Numbered from the stretch's first letter, positions 1 through 9,452 are shown. The stretch is DNA of 64,000 bases from Luteimicrobium album (GCF_030161555.1 NZ_BSUK01000001.1:3720001-3784000), one strand, 5' to 3'. Notes: generated by a model not told the origin, from the sequence alone. Translations and numbers: made by a program.

Positions 1-1580
1 CCCGACAGGTCGTCGACCGTGACCCGCGGGGTGCGGTCCCGGCTCCCCCACGGGGTCTCCACGATCTGCCTGCTCCGCAGGCTCCCCCAGCGCTCGATCG
101 ACTTGCTCCACGCGTCCTGCTGCCCGACGTCGTACCCGAGCGCGCGGGCGGCGTCGCGCACGGCGGAGCGCGGCCGGTAGGAGATGACGTTCGCGACCTG
201 GGCGGCGTGCCGGCGCCCGAACTTCTCGTAGACGTGCTGGATGACCTCCTCGCGCCGCTCCGACTCGATGTCGACGTCGATGTCGGGCGGGCCGTCGCGC
301 TCGGGGGCGAGGAACCGCTCGAACAGCAGGCCGTGCTGCACCGCGTCGACCGCGGTCACCCCGAGCGCGAAGCAGACGGCGCTGTTGGCCGCCGACCCGC
401 GGCCCTGCGCGAGGATCCCGTGCTCCTTGCAGAACGTCACGATGTCGTAGACGACGAGGAAATAGCCGGGGAAGCCGAGCTGCTCGATGATGCCGAGCTC
501 GTGCTCGATCATCGCGTACGCGCCCTCGATCCGTTCCGCCTCGGGCGGCCCGTACCGGCCCTCCGCACCCAGCCGCACAAGCTCGCGCAGCCAGCTCGCC
601 TCGTCGTGCCCCGGCGGGACCTCGTACGGCGGGAGCTGCGGGGCGAGCAGGTCGAGGTCGAACGCGCACTCGGCCGCGAGCGCCGCGGCGTTGGGGACGG
701 CGTCGGGGCGGTCGCGGTGCAGGGCGAGCATCTCGGCGGCCGAGCGCAGGTGCGCGGCGGGGGCGGCGGGCAGCCAGCCGTCGAGGTCGTCGAGCGAGGA
801 GCGGGCGCGCACGGCTGCGAGCGCCCCCGCGAGGTCGGCGTCGGCGGGGGTCGCGTAGTGCACGCCGCCCGTGGCGACGAGCGGGAGGCCGGCGTCGTCG
901 GCGAGCGCGGCGAGCGCCTCGGCGACCGCGTCGTCGTAGGGGTGCCCGGTCCGGGTCACCTCGACGGCGACGGCGTCGCGGCCGAAGGTGTCCGTGAGCC
1001 GGGCCAGCTCGGCCCTCGCGTCGTCGTAGGCGGCCGCGGTCACGACGCCGGGCGCGCCCCGGCGGGACCAGTCCCGGGTGAGGGCGGAGCGGACGGTGCC
1101 CTTGCGGCAGCCCGTGAGGACCAGCCACTCGCCGCCCGACCGGTCGGCGAGATCGCCCAGCCGGTAGGTCGCGGCCCCCTTGACCCCCGCCTCGAGGTGG
1201 CCCTCGGCGATCGCGGCGGACAGGTTGCGGTAGCCCTGCGTGCTGCGCGCGAGGACGAGCAGGTGCGTGGCCCGGGGGTCGGGGATGCCGGTGGGCGGGT
1301 CGAGCACGCCCGTGGACGGGTTGGCGTGGGGGTCGAGCACGCCCGTGGACCGGGCGGCGGCCTGGACGGGCAGGTGCAGCTCGGCCCCGAACACGGTCGG
1401 GAGGCCCACCCGGCGGGCGGCCTCGGCGAACTTCACGACCCCGTACAGGCCGTCGTGGTCGGTGAGCGCGAGCCCGCTGAGGCCGAGGCGGTGCGCCTCG
1501 CCGACGAGCTCGGCGGGCTGGTTCGCACCGTCGAGGAAGCTGTAGGCGGAGTGGGCGTGCAGCTCGGCGTACTCAGTCAT
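1..1580 (-). CDS. dnaE2: Error-prone DNA polymerase III alpha subunit DnaE2 (N-terminal part, runs off the window)
   Basis: Reading leftward from ATG at 1580, the protein opens with a PHP domain (ELHAHSAYSF at residues 6-15, TDHDG at 41-45). It continues into the polymerase palm with GRGSAANSAV near residue 393 and the catalytic-type PPDIDVDIES near 428-437. The 3' part lies beyond base 1. DnaE2 is the polymerase of the actinobacterial SOS mutasome, where ImuB links it to the sliding clamp. Its start overlaps the end of imuB by 8 bases, so the two are probably translationally coupled. Unusual: a short duplicated segment in the PHP domain (see repeat at 1297-1350). Confidence 0.95.
   Translation of the reverse strand, partial: MTEYAELHAHSAYSFLDGANQPAELVGEAHRLGLSGLALTDHDGLYGVVKFAEAARRVGLPTVFGAELHLPVQAAARSTGVLDPHANPSTGVLDPPTGIPDPRATHLLVLARSTQGYRNLSAAIAEGHLEAGVKGAATYRLGDLADRSGGEWLVLTGCRKGTVRSALTRDWSRRGAPGVVTAAAYDDARAELARLTDTFGRDAVAVEVTRTGHPYDDAVAEALAALADDAGLPLVATGGVHYATPADADLAGALAAVRARSSLDDLDGWLPAAPAAHLRSAAEMLALHRDRPDAVPNAAALAAECAFDLDLLAPQLPPYEVPPGHDEASWLRELVRLGAEGRYGPPEAERIEGAYAMIEHELGIIEQLGFPGYFLVVYDIVTFCKEHGILAQGRGSAANSAVCFALGVTAVDAVQHGLLFERFLAPERDGPPDIDVDIESERREEVIQHVYEKFGRRHAAQVANVISYRPRSAVRDAARALGYDVGQQDAWSKSIERWGSLRSRQIVETPWGSRDRTPRVTVDDLS
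1297..1350. repeat. In-frame 21-bp direct repeat inside dnaE2
   Basis: Two perfect 21-base copies lie at 1297-1317 and 1330-1350, offset by 33 bases (11 codons). They encode a repeated STGVLDP motif around residues 77-95, between the PHP strand ending FGAELHLPVQ and THLLVLARS. The insert keeps the frame and is rich in Pro/Gly/Thr, so it probably forms a surface loop. Confidence 0.75.
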
Positions 1581-3352
1581 ACAGGGCCTCCAGCCGCCAG
1601 CAGGTCGTGCCCTCGTCGCTCGCGCCCGCCCCCACGCCCACGCCCGCGTCCACGTCCACGTCCGCGGTCAGCGTCCCGGCGAGCAGCGCCGCGCGGCCGT
1701 CGTCGAGCACGACCTGCAGCCAGGCGCCGCGCCGCGCGGCAGGCGACCACCAGCGCTCGTCGAGCACCCACGGCCCCGCCCACTGGTGGACGGCCTGCTC
1801 GCGACGCTCGACCGGCTCGCCCTGAGGAGAGACGCCGACCGGCCGGACGAGGATCGCGGGCGGCGCGTCGAGCCTTCCGCGCGCGTCGACGCCCACCGGC
1901 TTCCGGCCGGGGTCGAGCAGGACGACGTCGACGGGCTCGGCGAGCACGCTCGCGGGCGACGGCGCGGGCAGGGCACCCGGCCAGGGTCGGTCGGCGGGAC
2001 GGGCGGGGGCGCGGCGTCGCCCCACGGCGCGACCTGGACGCGTTCGCGGGCGTCACGGCCGCCCTGGAGCCGAACCCCGAGCACCTGCTCCCCGCCGAGC
2101 AGGCCCTGGACGCGTTCGAGCGCGCGACGGGCGCGGGCGTCCTGCCCGCTCGACGCCCCCACAGTCCGCCCTGGTGCGCGCCGGCGCGCACGACCTCCTC
2201 GGCCGTGAGCCCGAGGAAGACGATCGGGGCGGGCCGCGGCTCGACGTCGTCCGGGCCGGCGCTGCCGGACCGGCCGCGGCGACGCGGGCGCCGGGCCAGC
2301 GCCGCGGACGTGAGCCAGCCCTCGAGCTGCCAGCGCACCCGGTCGGTCAGGCGCGAGGCGGACAGCCCGCCGATCGCCTCGTCGTCGCAGCGCCAGGCGC
2401 GCACGAGCTCGGCGGGCGTGCCGTCCACCGGGTCGACCGCGCGAGCCTCGATGCGCAGGCGCCCGCACGTGACCCCGCGCCGGACCAGCAGCTCGTACAG
2501 CTCCTCGGCGAGCGACCGGGCGACGAACGCGGCCGTGTCGACGCGCTCGGCGGGAGGGTCGAGCTCGCGGCCGACCGCGAGGTCCGGCTCGATGCGGCGC
2601 CGCGCGGCCGGGCGCAGGTCCTCGCCCCGGGCGAGCCGGTGCGCCCAGGCGCCCAGCACCCCGAACCGGGTCTCGACGTCGGACGCGGGCAGGGCGCGCA
2701 GGTCGGCGAACGTGCGCAGACCGAGCCGCCCCCACAGGTCGACGAGGTCGGCGACGTCGCCCGCGGAGCCGGGCACGGTCGCCGCGTGCAGGAGGTCGCC
2801 GAGCGGGCGCGGGTCGGTGAACGCGCGCGCCTCACCGCGCGGCACGACCCGCTGCTCGCGGGCCGCGAGGACGGCGGCGAGGATGCCGTCCGCGACGCCC
2901 ACGTGGCACTCGTGCCCGGTGCGCTGCGCGACGGCGCCGGTGAGCGCCTCCGCGAGACCCTCCTCCGATCCGTGGTAGCGGGCCGGCCCGTCGGCGGGCA
3001 GCAGGAGCAGGCCGGGCCGGGCGACCTCGAGGCCGGCGACGACGGTCTCCGCCGCCGCGGCGACGGGCTCGAACTCGCGCACGTCGCGGACGTCGTCGGC
3101 GGCGAGGAGAACCAGCTCGGGGCACGCCTGCTGGGCCTGGCGGCGGCGCATGCCGCGGCGCACGCCCTGGGCGCGGGCGAGCGCGGACGCGGCGAGGATC
3201 CCGTGCTGGTCGTGCACCGCCGCGGGCCGGTCGGCGGTCAGCCCGGCCGCGGTCAGCGCGGCGAGGACGGGCCAGTCGGGCACCCACACGACGGCGGTCC
3301 GGGCAGGGGCGGTCCGGGCGAGGGCCTCGGCGGTGCCGGTCACGCCGCTCAC
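1573..3352 (-). CDS. imuB: DNA polymerase Y-family-like protein ImuB (two apparent frame breaks)
   Basis: The GTG start at 3352 overlaps the imuA stop (GTGA). The N-terminus (VVWVPDWPVLAAL) is the degenerate Y-family form typical of ImuB, which bridges DnaE2 to the beta clamp and is thought to be catalytically inactive. The frame breaks near 2156-2160 (run of C on the plus strand) and again near 1979-1982. Adding one base at each gives a continuous protein of about 593 residues ending LEALYD, whose stop overlaps dnaE2. I read it as one intact gene with two missing bases. Whether the clamp-binding motif survives cannot be judged by eye. Confidence 0.88.
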
Positions 3353-4252
3353 CCCACGAGCCGCAGGTCGGGACGGCCCGGGCGCCTCGGCGCGGGGGCG
3401 GCGTCGGGCACGGCGACGGGACCGGGCTCGGCCGGGGCCGCGTCGCGGAACGACGCCGTCGCCCGGGAACCCAGCGGGAGCTCGACCTCGAAGCGGCCCG
3501 GTGTGCACCCGGCCCGCCCGGTCCGCTCGACGACGACGCGCTGCCGGCGCAGCCAGCCCGACCCGGCGCTCGCCCCGGACCAGCCCGCGGGGGCGGCGTC
3601 GAGCACGACGTGGGCGCCGGGCCACGCGGTGGCGGTCACGAGCACCGTCCCCGCTCGCGGGCGCGGGCCTGCAGGCGTCGACGGTCGGGGTCGCTGAGCG
3701 CGGCCCCCGGCCCGACGACCACGACGTCCATGCCGTCGAGGAGCGCCGCGACGGCCAGCGGGGCGTCCAGGCCGGGGTCGGGCACGAGCGCCAGGCGATC
3801 CAGGTCCACCCCGGCCTCGGCGGCCGCCACGAGCCCGAGCGCGGGCAGCCCGACGACGGCGGCCCAGGCCCCGTCTGCGGACGCCCGTGCGAGCAGCGCC
3901 AGCAGGAGCGAGCGCGAGCCCGTGACGGCGACGGTGCGGCCGCGGCGCAGGACACCGCCGGGCAGCAGGTGTCGGACCTCCGCGGCGACGGGCAGGTCGG
4001 CACCGGGTTCGGCGGCACGGTGCTCGACGGCACGACGTTCGACATCCGGCTGCTCGACACCTGGCTCGACCGGTTCGGGGTCTGCTGCGGCTCCGCCCAG
4101 GTGCGCACCCAGTCCCGCTCGACGGCGGCGCGCCGCACGCCGGTGCGCTGCTCGGCGTTCGCCAGGACGGCCCGGGCGATGGCGGCACGATCGACGGCGG
4201 GACGATCGACGGTCCGGGCGGTCGCTGGACCGGAAGCGTCGACGAGGGTCAT
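3349..4252 (-). CDS. imuA: ImuA-like protein of the SOS mutasome (two apparent frame breaks)
   Basis: ATG at 4252 is preceded by GGAGG at good spacing. The gene is the first of imuA-imuB-dnaE2 and starts about 50 bases from a perfect LexA box. The N-terminus reads MTLVDASGPA; a middle segment contains AVTGSRSLLLALLARASADGAWAAVVG-type sequence (shortened here), resembling the RecA/SulA-like fold of actinobacterial ImuA proteins. The frame breaks near 4077-4080 and 3649-3652, both in four-base G/C runs; repairing both gives about 301 residues. Assignment to ImuA rests largely on position, because the family is poorly conserved. Confidence 0.75.
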
Positions 4253-4302
4253 CGCGCCTCCTGGGTGGTGCTAGCGGTGCTGGTGGTGCAGCTCGACGGT
4301 GT

Positions 4303-4318
4303 TCGAACACCTGTTCGA
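4303..4318 (-). promoter_or_regulatory. LexA (SOS) box controlling imuA-imuB-dnaE2
   Basis: TCGAAC-ACCT-GTTCGA is a perfect 6-4-6 palindrome matching the actinobacterial LexA box TCGAAC(N4)GTTCGA. It lies 51 bases upstream of the imuA start. It predicts DNA-damage induction of the three-gene cassette. Confidence 0.93.
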
Positions 4319-4420
4319 ACAGTCCCAGTCAACGCCCTTCCTCGGTGCGCCGTCAACCGGAGGCGCGGTGAGGGCGGCACACCGGGTGCGATCCGCCCGC
4401 CGTGTCCCACAATGGGCCTC

Positions 4421-4978
4421 ATGGACCTCACCCGACCCGTCCCACCCGACCCCTACACGCTGCTCCCGCAGGTCCCGTCGTTCACACTGACGAGCACCGA
4501 CGTCACCGAGGGCGCCCCGATCGACCCGCGGTTCACCGTCGACGGCGAGAACCTCTCCCCCGCGTTGTCCTGGTCGGGGTTCCCCGAGGGCACGCGCTCG
4601 TTCGTGGTGAACCTGTTCGACCCCGACGCGCCCACGCCCGCCGGCTACTGGCACTGGACGCTGGTCGACGTGCCCGCCTCGGTGACCTCGCTCGCCACCG
4701 GCGCCGCGACCACGACCGGGCCGGCCTCGCTGCTGGCACTGCCGGACGGCGCGTTCCAGGTCGCGAGCGACGGCGGCACCGACGGCTACGAGGGCGCGGG
4801 CCCGCCGCCCGGCGACCGCGCGCACCGGTACGTCTTCGCGGTCCACGCGCTCGACGTCGAGCACCTGGGCGTCGACTCGTCCGCGAGCGCGACCGCGGTG
4901 GCGTTCAACGCGCTCTTCCACACGCTCGCGCGCGCCACCCTGACCGCGACCTACGCCCGGCCGGGGGCGGACGCGTGA
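4421..4978 (+). CDS. YbhB/YbcL-family (PEBP-like) protein
   Basis: The 185-residue product has the PEBP signatures FTVDGENLSPALSW, DPDAP near residue 68 and WHWTLVDVP near 77. Related bacterial proteins are cytoplasmic or periplasmic with unclear ligands. A CACAAT element at 4408-4413 ends 7 bases before ATG 4421, favouring a leaderless start there; an in-frame ATG at 4412 is the alternative. The stop overlaps the next GTG by four bases (GTGA), so the downstream YbaK-like gene is probably co-translated. Confidence 0.85.
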   Translation: MDLTRPVPPDPYTLLPQVPSFTLTSTDVTEGAPIDPRFTVDGENLSPALSWSGFPEGTRSFVVNLFDPDAPTPAGYWHWTLVDVPASVTSLATGAATTTGPASLLALPDGAFQVASDGGTDGYEGAGPPPGDRAHRYVFAVHALDVEHLGVDSSASATAVAFNALFHTLARATLTATYARPGADA

Positions 4979-5586
4979 ACGAGGCCGCACCTGCGCCGTC
5001 GGGCACCGTGGACCCGTCGGCGCTCCAGGTCGGCACGCTGACCTGGGAGCCCGCGCTCGCCCACCCCGACCTCGTCGCACCCTCGGTCCGCGCGGCGCTC
5101 GTCCGCTGGGCCGACTCGGCGCCCGAGGTCGCCGAGCTGGTGGTCTGCGCCGAGATCGACCCCGCCAACGCGGACACCGACGAGATGACCGCCGCGTACG
5201 AGATCCCGTTCGAGCTGTCCGCGAACTGCGTGCTCGTCGCCGGGCGACGCGCGGGCGACGAGCGCGTCGCGGCTGCCGTCGTGCGCGCGACCACCCGGGC
5301 GGACGTCAACGGCCGGGTCAAGGCGCTGCTCGACGTCCGCAAGGCGTCGTTCCTGCCGATGGAGCGCGCGGTCGCGGAGTCCGGCATGGAGTACGGGGGC
5401 ATCACGCCGATCGGCCTGCCGGACGACTGGCGCGTGCTGGTCGACCCGCTCGTCGTGGCCGAGGGCTCGGTCGCGTGCATCGGCTCCGGGGTCCGCCGCT
5501 CGAAGCTCGTCCTGCCCGGGGCGCTGCTGGCGACGCTGCCCGGCGTCGAGGTCGTACCCGGGCTCGCGCTGCCCCGCGCGTCGTGA
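4975..5586 (+). CDS. YbaK/EbsC-type aminoacyl-tRNA deacylase-like protein
   Basis: GTG at 4975 overlaps the stop of the preceding gene. The roughly 203-residue protein carries YbaK-fold sequences: NCVLVAGRRAGDER, then RKASFLPMERAV with the conserved lysine region, then EYGGITPIGLPDDW and CIGSGVRRSKLVL. The family hydrolyses mischarged aminoacyl-tRNAs such as Cys-tRNA(Pro); the exact substrate is not predictable from this sequence. Confidence 0.85.
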   Translation: MNEAAPAPSGTVDPSALQVGTLTWEPALAHPDLVAPSVRAALVRWADSAPEVAELVVCAEIDPANADTDEMTAAYEIPFELSANCVLVAGRRAGDERVAAAVVRATTRADVNGRVKALLDVRKASFLPMERAVAESGMEYGGITPIGLPDDWRVLVDPLVVAEGSVACIGSGVRRSKLVLPGALLATLPGVEVVPGLALPRAS

Positions 5587-5641
5587 GCGGATCGGGCCCG
5601 GCCGCGGCAACGAGCGGGCCACGCGGGCGCGAGGGGCGCCT

Positions 5642-6349
5642 GTGCTGACCTCGCTCGTCCTCGGAGCGGTCGGGATGAACGTCCTCGCCCTGGCCCTCGT
5701 GCTCGCACGGGCCCCCGCCTTCCGGACACGCCTGTACCGCCCGATGCTGCTCAACCTCGCCCTGTCTGCGGCCCCGCTCGGCGTGCTCGTGGTCACGGTC
5801 CTCGCCATGGCGGTCGCCGTCTCGCTCAACCACAAGGGCGTGGCGGTCGCAGTCGGCGCGGTCCTCGGCCTCGTCTGGCTCCTTCTCCTGCCCAACTCCG
5901 GCTACCTCGTGACCGAGCTCAACCTGTCGCACCGCAAGGACGGCGAGGACGTGCCGCTGTGGTATGACATCGTGCTCGTCGTCTCGCTCGCGATGTCCGG
6001 CGTCCTCAACACGGTGCTCGCGGTCTTCGTCGTGCAGCTCGGGTACGTCCTCGCCCGGTACGGGGACACCGCCCTGCCGCTCGAGCACGGCGATTCGCAC
6101 GCGCTCGCCGTCGTGATCCTGCTGCTCGTCGCGCTCGGCATGTACCTGGGCCGGTACGTGCGGCTCAACAGCTGGGACGTGCGTCACCCCACCTCGCTGG
6201 TGCGCAAGGTCACCGGGCACGCGCGGGAGGTCGGCGTGTGGCAGCCGGTCGTGTTCACGGTGCTGTACGGGGCGTTCTTCGCGCTCATGTACCTCGTCGT
6301 CGTGGGTCCCGTGATCGCCGGGCTCGTCGCGCTGGAGCAGCGCGGCTGA
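5642..6349 (+). CDS. DUF1361 integral membrane protein
   Basis: The 235-residue protein has about six to seven hydrophobic segments (near residues 2-22, 35-62, 66-86, 112-135, 152-170, 203-230). It carries the DUF1361 landmark LLPNSGYLVTELNLSHR with a following VPLWYDI. Function is unknown for the family. The start is taken as GTG 5642, which puts a membrane segment at the N-terminus; no strong ribosome site is visible. Confidence 0.82.
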   Translation: MLTSLVLGAVGMNVLALALVLARAPAFRTRLYRPMLLNLALSAAPLGVLVVTVLAMAVAVSLNHKGVAVAVGAVLGLVWLLLLPNSGYLVTELNLSHRKDGEDVPLWYDIVLVVSLAMSGVLNTVLAVFVVQLGYVLARYGDTALPLEHGDSHALAVVILLLVALGMYLGRYVRLNSWDVRHPTSLVRKVTGHAREVGVWQPVVFTVLYGAFFALMYLVVVGPVIAGLVALEQRG

Positions 6350-6566
6350 GCCCGGCGACCGGGGCGCTCCGCTAGCCTGCCTCGATGAGACTCGCGGCTC
6401 TTCGGCGATCCGTCATCGCCGGAGCCCGCCGGCCAGCGCATTCCTGTTCTGCCTGTTCGACCTCCCTGTGGCCACGCTGGCGAGCCGAAGGCGGTGATCG
6501 ATAGCGTGCGGCTCCTCCACCTCAGCCACGGGCATGTCTTGCTCCGCGCTCTCGACGGTACTGCGG

Positions 6567-7388
6567 TCAACCTTGGATGAAGTCGAGGATGTCCTGGTCG
6601 AGTTGCTGTTGGTAGTCGCCGTGGATGCCGTGGGATGCACCGGGGTAGACCTTGAGGGTGCCGTCGGAGACGAGCTCGATGGACTTCTTGGCGGCGTCGT
6701 CGATCGGCACGATCTGGTCGTCGTCGCCTTGGGCGATGAGGATCGGCACGTCCAGGGCTTTGAGGTCTTCGCTCTGGTCGGTCTCGGAGAAGGCTTTGAC
6801 GCAGTCGTAGGCGGCGGCGAGGTTCACGAGCATCCCTTGGCGCCAGAAGTCGTCGATGAGCCCATGGGAGACGGCGGCGCCCTCGCGGTTGAAGCCGAAA
6901 AACGGGAGCGCGAGCTCCTTCCAGAACTGCGAGCGGTCCCTCAGCACGTTGGCGCGGATATCGTCGAACACCTCGATGGGCAGGCCGTCCGGGTTGCTCT
7001 CGGACTTGACCATGATCGGTGTAACGGCTCCCGCGGTCACGACCTTGGTGACGCGGCCAGCACCGTGCTGCGCGGCGTATCGCACGACCTCGCCACCACC
7101 CGTGGAGTGGCCGACGACGACAAGGTCGTGCAGATCGAGAGTCTCGACCAGCGTGGCGAGGTCGCTCGCGTAGGTATCCATGTCATTTCCGGCATACGTC
7201 TTCGAGGACCGGCCGTGCCCGCGGCGGTCGTGGGCGATGACGCGGAAGCCCGCGTCGGCGAAGACCTTCAGCTCGACCTGCCAAGCATCCGACGACAGGG
7301 GCCAACCGTGGCTGAGGAGCACGGGCCGACCGGCGCCATGCTCGGTGTAGTAGATCTCGGTCCCGTCCGACGTGGTGATGTAGGGCAT
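6567..7388 (-). CDS. Alpha/beta hydrolase, non-heme chloroperoxidase/arylesterase type
   Basis: The 273-residue protein shows the fold from start to end: oxyanion region LSHGWPLSSDAW, DRRGHGRSSK, nucleophile elbow GHSTGG near residue 97, acid loop QGDDDQIVP and histidine in GASHGIH. These supply a complete Ser-Asp-His triad. AGGAGG precedes ATG 7388 at good spacing. It sits 19 bases after the preceding gene on the same strand and is probably co-transcribed with it. Base composition near 62% GC is clearly below the flanks, suggesting acquisition by transfer. Confidence 0.9.
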   Translation of the reverse strand: MPYITTSDGTEIYYTEHGAGRPVLLSHGWPLSSDAWQVELKVFADAGFRVIAHDRRGHGRSSKTYAGNDMDTYASDLATLVETLDLHDLVVVGHSTGGGEVVRYAAQHGAGRVTKVVTAGAVTPIMVKSESNPDGLPIEVFDDIRANVLRDRSQFWKELALPFFGFNREGAAVSHGLIDDFWRQGMLVNLAAAYDCVKAFSETDQSEDLKALDVPILIAQGDDDQIVPIDDAAKKSIELVSDGTLKVYPGASHGIHGDYQQQLDQDILDFIQG

Positions 7389-7407
7389 CCCATGCCTCCT
7401 CTTCCTG

Positions 7408-7956
7408 TCAGCCTGCGTCGCGTGCCGCGCGGGCGATGCTCTCGGCGTAGAGCGGCGTCTCGAGGTGGTTGTGGGCGCCCGATGCGTCCTGACGAGCGGA
7501 CGCGGCCTCGTCGAACGTCTGCCCCTGCTCCTGGATGAAGTCGAGGAAGTCCACGGTCGGATGCGACACCACCGAGTTGTGATAGCGGGCCCTGGTGTCG
7601 CTGATCCTCTCCATGCGGAGGTCCCAGACGACCTGCTGGGTGGTCCAGCCGTGCGGCGTCAGCACGTCGGAGACGGAGACCATGTGGCAATGGTGGGCCT
7701 CAGCGAGCTCGTAGCGGTACTGCTGCACGACAAGGCTCGTGCCGATCATCTCGACGTTGATCGACATCGGGGTGCCATCGTCGTCCACGGTGTAGCCAGC
7801 TGCCTTGTGGTCTCCGGGCGCGCAGCGCTGGTGCTCATGGGTGGGGAGGCTCTTCAGCCAGGCAGCGATGTCGATCCGATCCCAGGGGGCGTCGACCTCG
7901 TGCGTGACAGTGAGAGACGAGAGGATGAGGTCCTCGCGGACAGCGGAACGTGCCAT
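7408..7956 (-). CDS. Protein of unknown function, partner of the hydrolase
   Basis: I do not recognise a family. The 182-residue product begins MARSAVREDLIL with GGAGG upstream of ATG 7956; an in-frame start at 8004 lacks a comparable site. It has no signal peptide or membrane segment. Notable are a His/Cys-containing stretch (THEHQRCAPGDHK and EAHHCHMVS) and conserved-looking aromatic pairs (QQYRYEL, HGWTTQQVVWDLRM), which could be a metal- or ligand-binding pocket. It lies between a LysR regulator and the hydrolase in a lower-GC island. Confidence 0.6.
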   Translation of the reverse strand: MARSAVREDLILSSLTVTHEVDAPWDRIDIAAWLKSLPTHEHQRCAPGDHKAAGYTVDDDGTPMSINVEMIGTSLVVQQYRYELAEAHHCHMVSVSDVLTPHGWTTQQVVWDLRMERISDTRARYHNSVVSHPTVDFLDFIQEQGQTFDEAASARQDASGAHNHLETPLYAESIARAARDAG

Positions 7957-8038
7957 GCCGAGCCTCCAGCCGGGGTGGCCTCCGCCGATCGGAGGCGACT
8001 GCACGGCATCGTCACCTCCGGGACCGCACAGCGTCCAA

Positions 8039-8061
8039 TACCGATTCCCTGGGGTACCGAT
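8039..8061. promoter_or_regulatory. Paired TACCGAT direct repeats upstream of the unknown-hydrolase pair
   Basis: TACCGAT occurs at 8039-8045 and 8055-8061, a 16-base period, inside the 114-base gap between the LysR gene and the unknown gene. The position suits a regulator site for the downstream pair. No binding protein is shown. Confidence 0.4.
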
Positions 8062-8070
8062 AGCCCCTTC

Positions 8071-9006
8071 CTATGCGTTCCGACGCCTGGGCAGATGCTC
8101 GGAGGGGACGGTACCGGGGACCGCGTCGACGGTGGCGACCCAGGCATCGAGGAACGCGCCGAGCGCGGCGCTCGGGCGCGGGACCGTGCGCCAGACCAGA
8201 ATCTTGGAGTAGCGGATGGGCGGCACGGTCCGCAGCACCGTCACGCCGCTCGCGTGCCGGATTGCTGGATCGGATCCGGCGACGAGCGCGATCCCCACGT
8301 CCCGGCGTGCGAGGGCGAGGTTCAGCGGGACGTCTCGGGTCGCGTACGAGACGTTGGGGGCGCAGCCGGCGGCCTCGAACGCCTCGGCGATGAGGGGGCG
8401 CAGCCGGCTGTCGGACCCGTAGGTGATCAGCGGATGCCGGGCGAGCTCCGAGAGAGGCAGCTCCAGGAGCGCCGAGAGGTGACTGAGCTCGGAGACGATG
8501 GCGACGATCTCGTCGTCAAGGAGCGGATGCGAACCGAGAGCCGCCGGAAGCGGATCAGCGGGCCTCGCGACGACGGCGGCGTCGAGTCCCCCGCGCTCGA
8601 CGCTGGCGAGGAGGGGAAGAGTTGTCCCCCCGACAAGCTCGACCCGCACCTCCGGGAAGCGTTCGTGGAAGAGCGCGAGCAGGTCGGGCACGGCCGTCTC
8701 CTCCACGCCCGACACGGTCCCGAGTCGAAGTTCGCCCTGCAGCAAGGCCGATCGCCTGAAGAACTCCGTACGCGCGGCCGCGACCACCGCGAGGCACTCC
8801 CGAGCGTAGGGCAGGAGCGCCTCACCTCCGCGCGTCAAGCGCACCCCGGCCGAGCCGCGCTCGAAGAGCGGCTCGCCGAGCTCGCCCTCCAACGCCCGCA
8901 TCTGCTGACTGATCGACGGCTGCGAGACGTACATCCGGAACGCCGCACGGGTGAAGGACCGCTCCTCTGCCACTGCGACGAAGTACTCCAGCGCTCTCAG
9001 ATCCAT
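8071..9006 (-). CDS. LysR-family transcriptional regulator
   Basis: The 311-residue product has the LysR winged HTH at the N-terminus (MDLRALEYFVAVAEERSFTR, then SQPSISQQMRALEGELG) and a substrate-binding-like effector domain (RLGTVSGVEETAVPDLL onward). ATG 9006 has a TACCGT element ending 6 bases upstream on the minus strand, so the message may be leaderless. It is encoded upstream of, and on the same strand as, the unknown-hydrolase pair and is the obvious candidate regulator of it. Confidence 0.9.
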   Translation of the reverse strand: MDLRALEYFVAVAEERSFTRAAFRMYVSQPSISQQMRALEGELGEPLFERGSAGVRLTRGGEALLPYARECLAVVAAARTEFFRRSALLQGELRLGTVSGVEETAVPDLLALFHERFPEVRVELVGGTTLPLLASVERGGLDAAVVARPADPLPAALGSHPLLDDEIVAIVSELSHLSALLELPLSELARHPLITYGSDSRLRPLIAEAFEAAGCAPNVSYATRDVPLNLALARRDVGIALVAGSDPAIRHASGVTVLRTVPPIRYSKILVWRTVPRPSAALGAFLDAWVATVDAVPGTVPSEHLPRRRNA

Positions 9007-9207
9007 GTCAAGACGGTAGAGGACCCTCCGTGGTTCAGAAAGCAAGCGGACGCTCGGTCGAGGGGACAGCGTCGTGCGGCGCCTCCTCGTTGAGACGATT
9101 GGGGTGATGCCCACCGCGGTGACGATGACTGTGAGACTCGCGGTTGCAACCTGGTGGCGCTGGTGTCGGTCGGTGGCCTGGGGCGCGACCCAGAGTGTGA
9201 CTGGCTT

Positions 9208-9452
9208 CGCACCCTCCAAACGACATGCCGCCACCGCCTCAACCGGTCCGGGGACCGACAGCTCAACCGCGCCATGCACGTCATGGCTGACCCGCTCCCG
9301 CCACGACCCATGCACCCGCAGCGACATCACCCGGCGCCGCGCCCAGAGGACGACCGACCCGCGAGGTCCGCCGCTGCCTCAAGCGCTACATCACCCGCGA
9401 CCTGTTCCGCCAGCTCGAACACGACCCAACCCGTCGCTTGACAGAACATAGG
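9208..9452 (+). pseudogene. IS110-family transposase C-terminal remnant
   Basis: In one frame the translation reads RHRLNRSGDRQLNRAMHVMA; after a frame change it reads REVRRCLKRYITRDLFRQLE. Both match the C-terminal Transposase_20 pattern of IS110-type elements (RLSRAGNRRLNRALH and RCLKRYIAR-like blocks). The N-terminal DEDD domain, start codon and element ends are absent, so this is a decayed scar. The rest of 9007-9534 shows no gene I can support. Confidence 0.75.

Noticed and set aside
207-2978. A 923-codon open frame on the plus strand opposite dnaE2/imuB
   Set aside because: Low-complexity Arg/Gly/Val-rich translation without domains; the opposite strand encodes recognisable DnaE2 and ImuB. 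High GC makes such antisense frames common.
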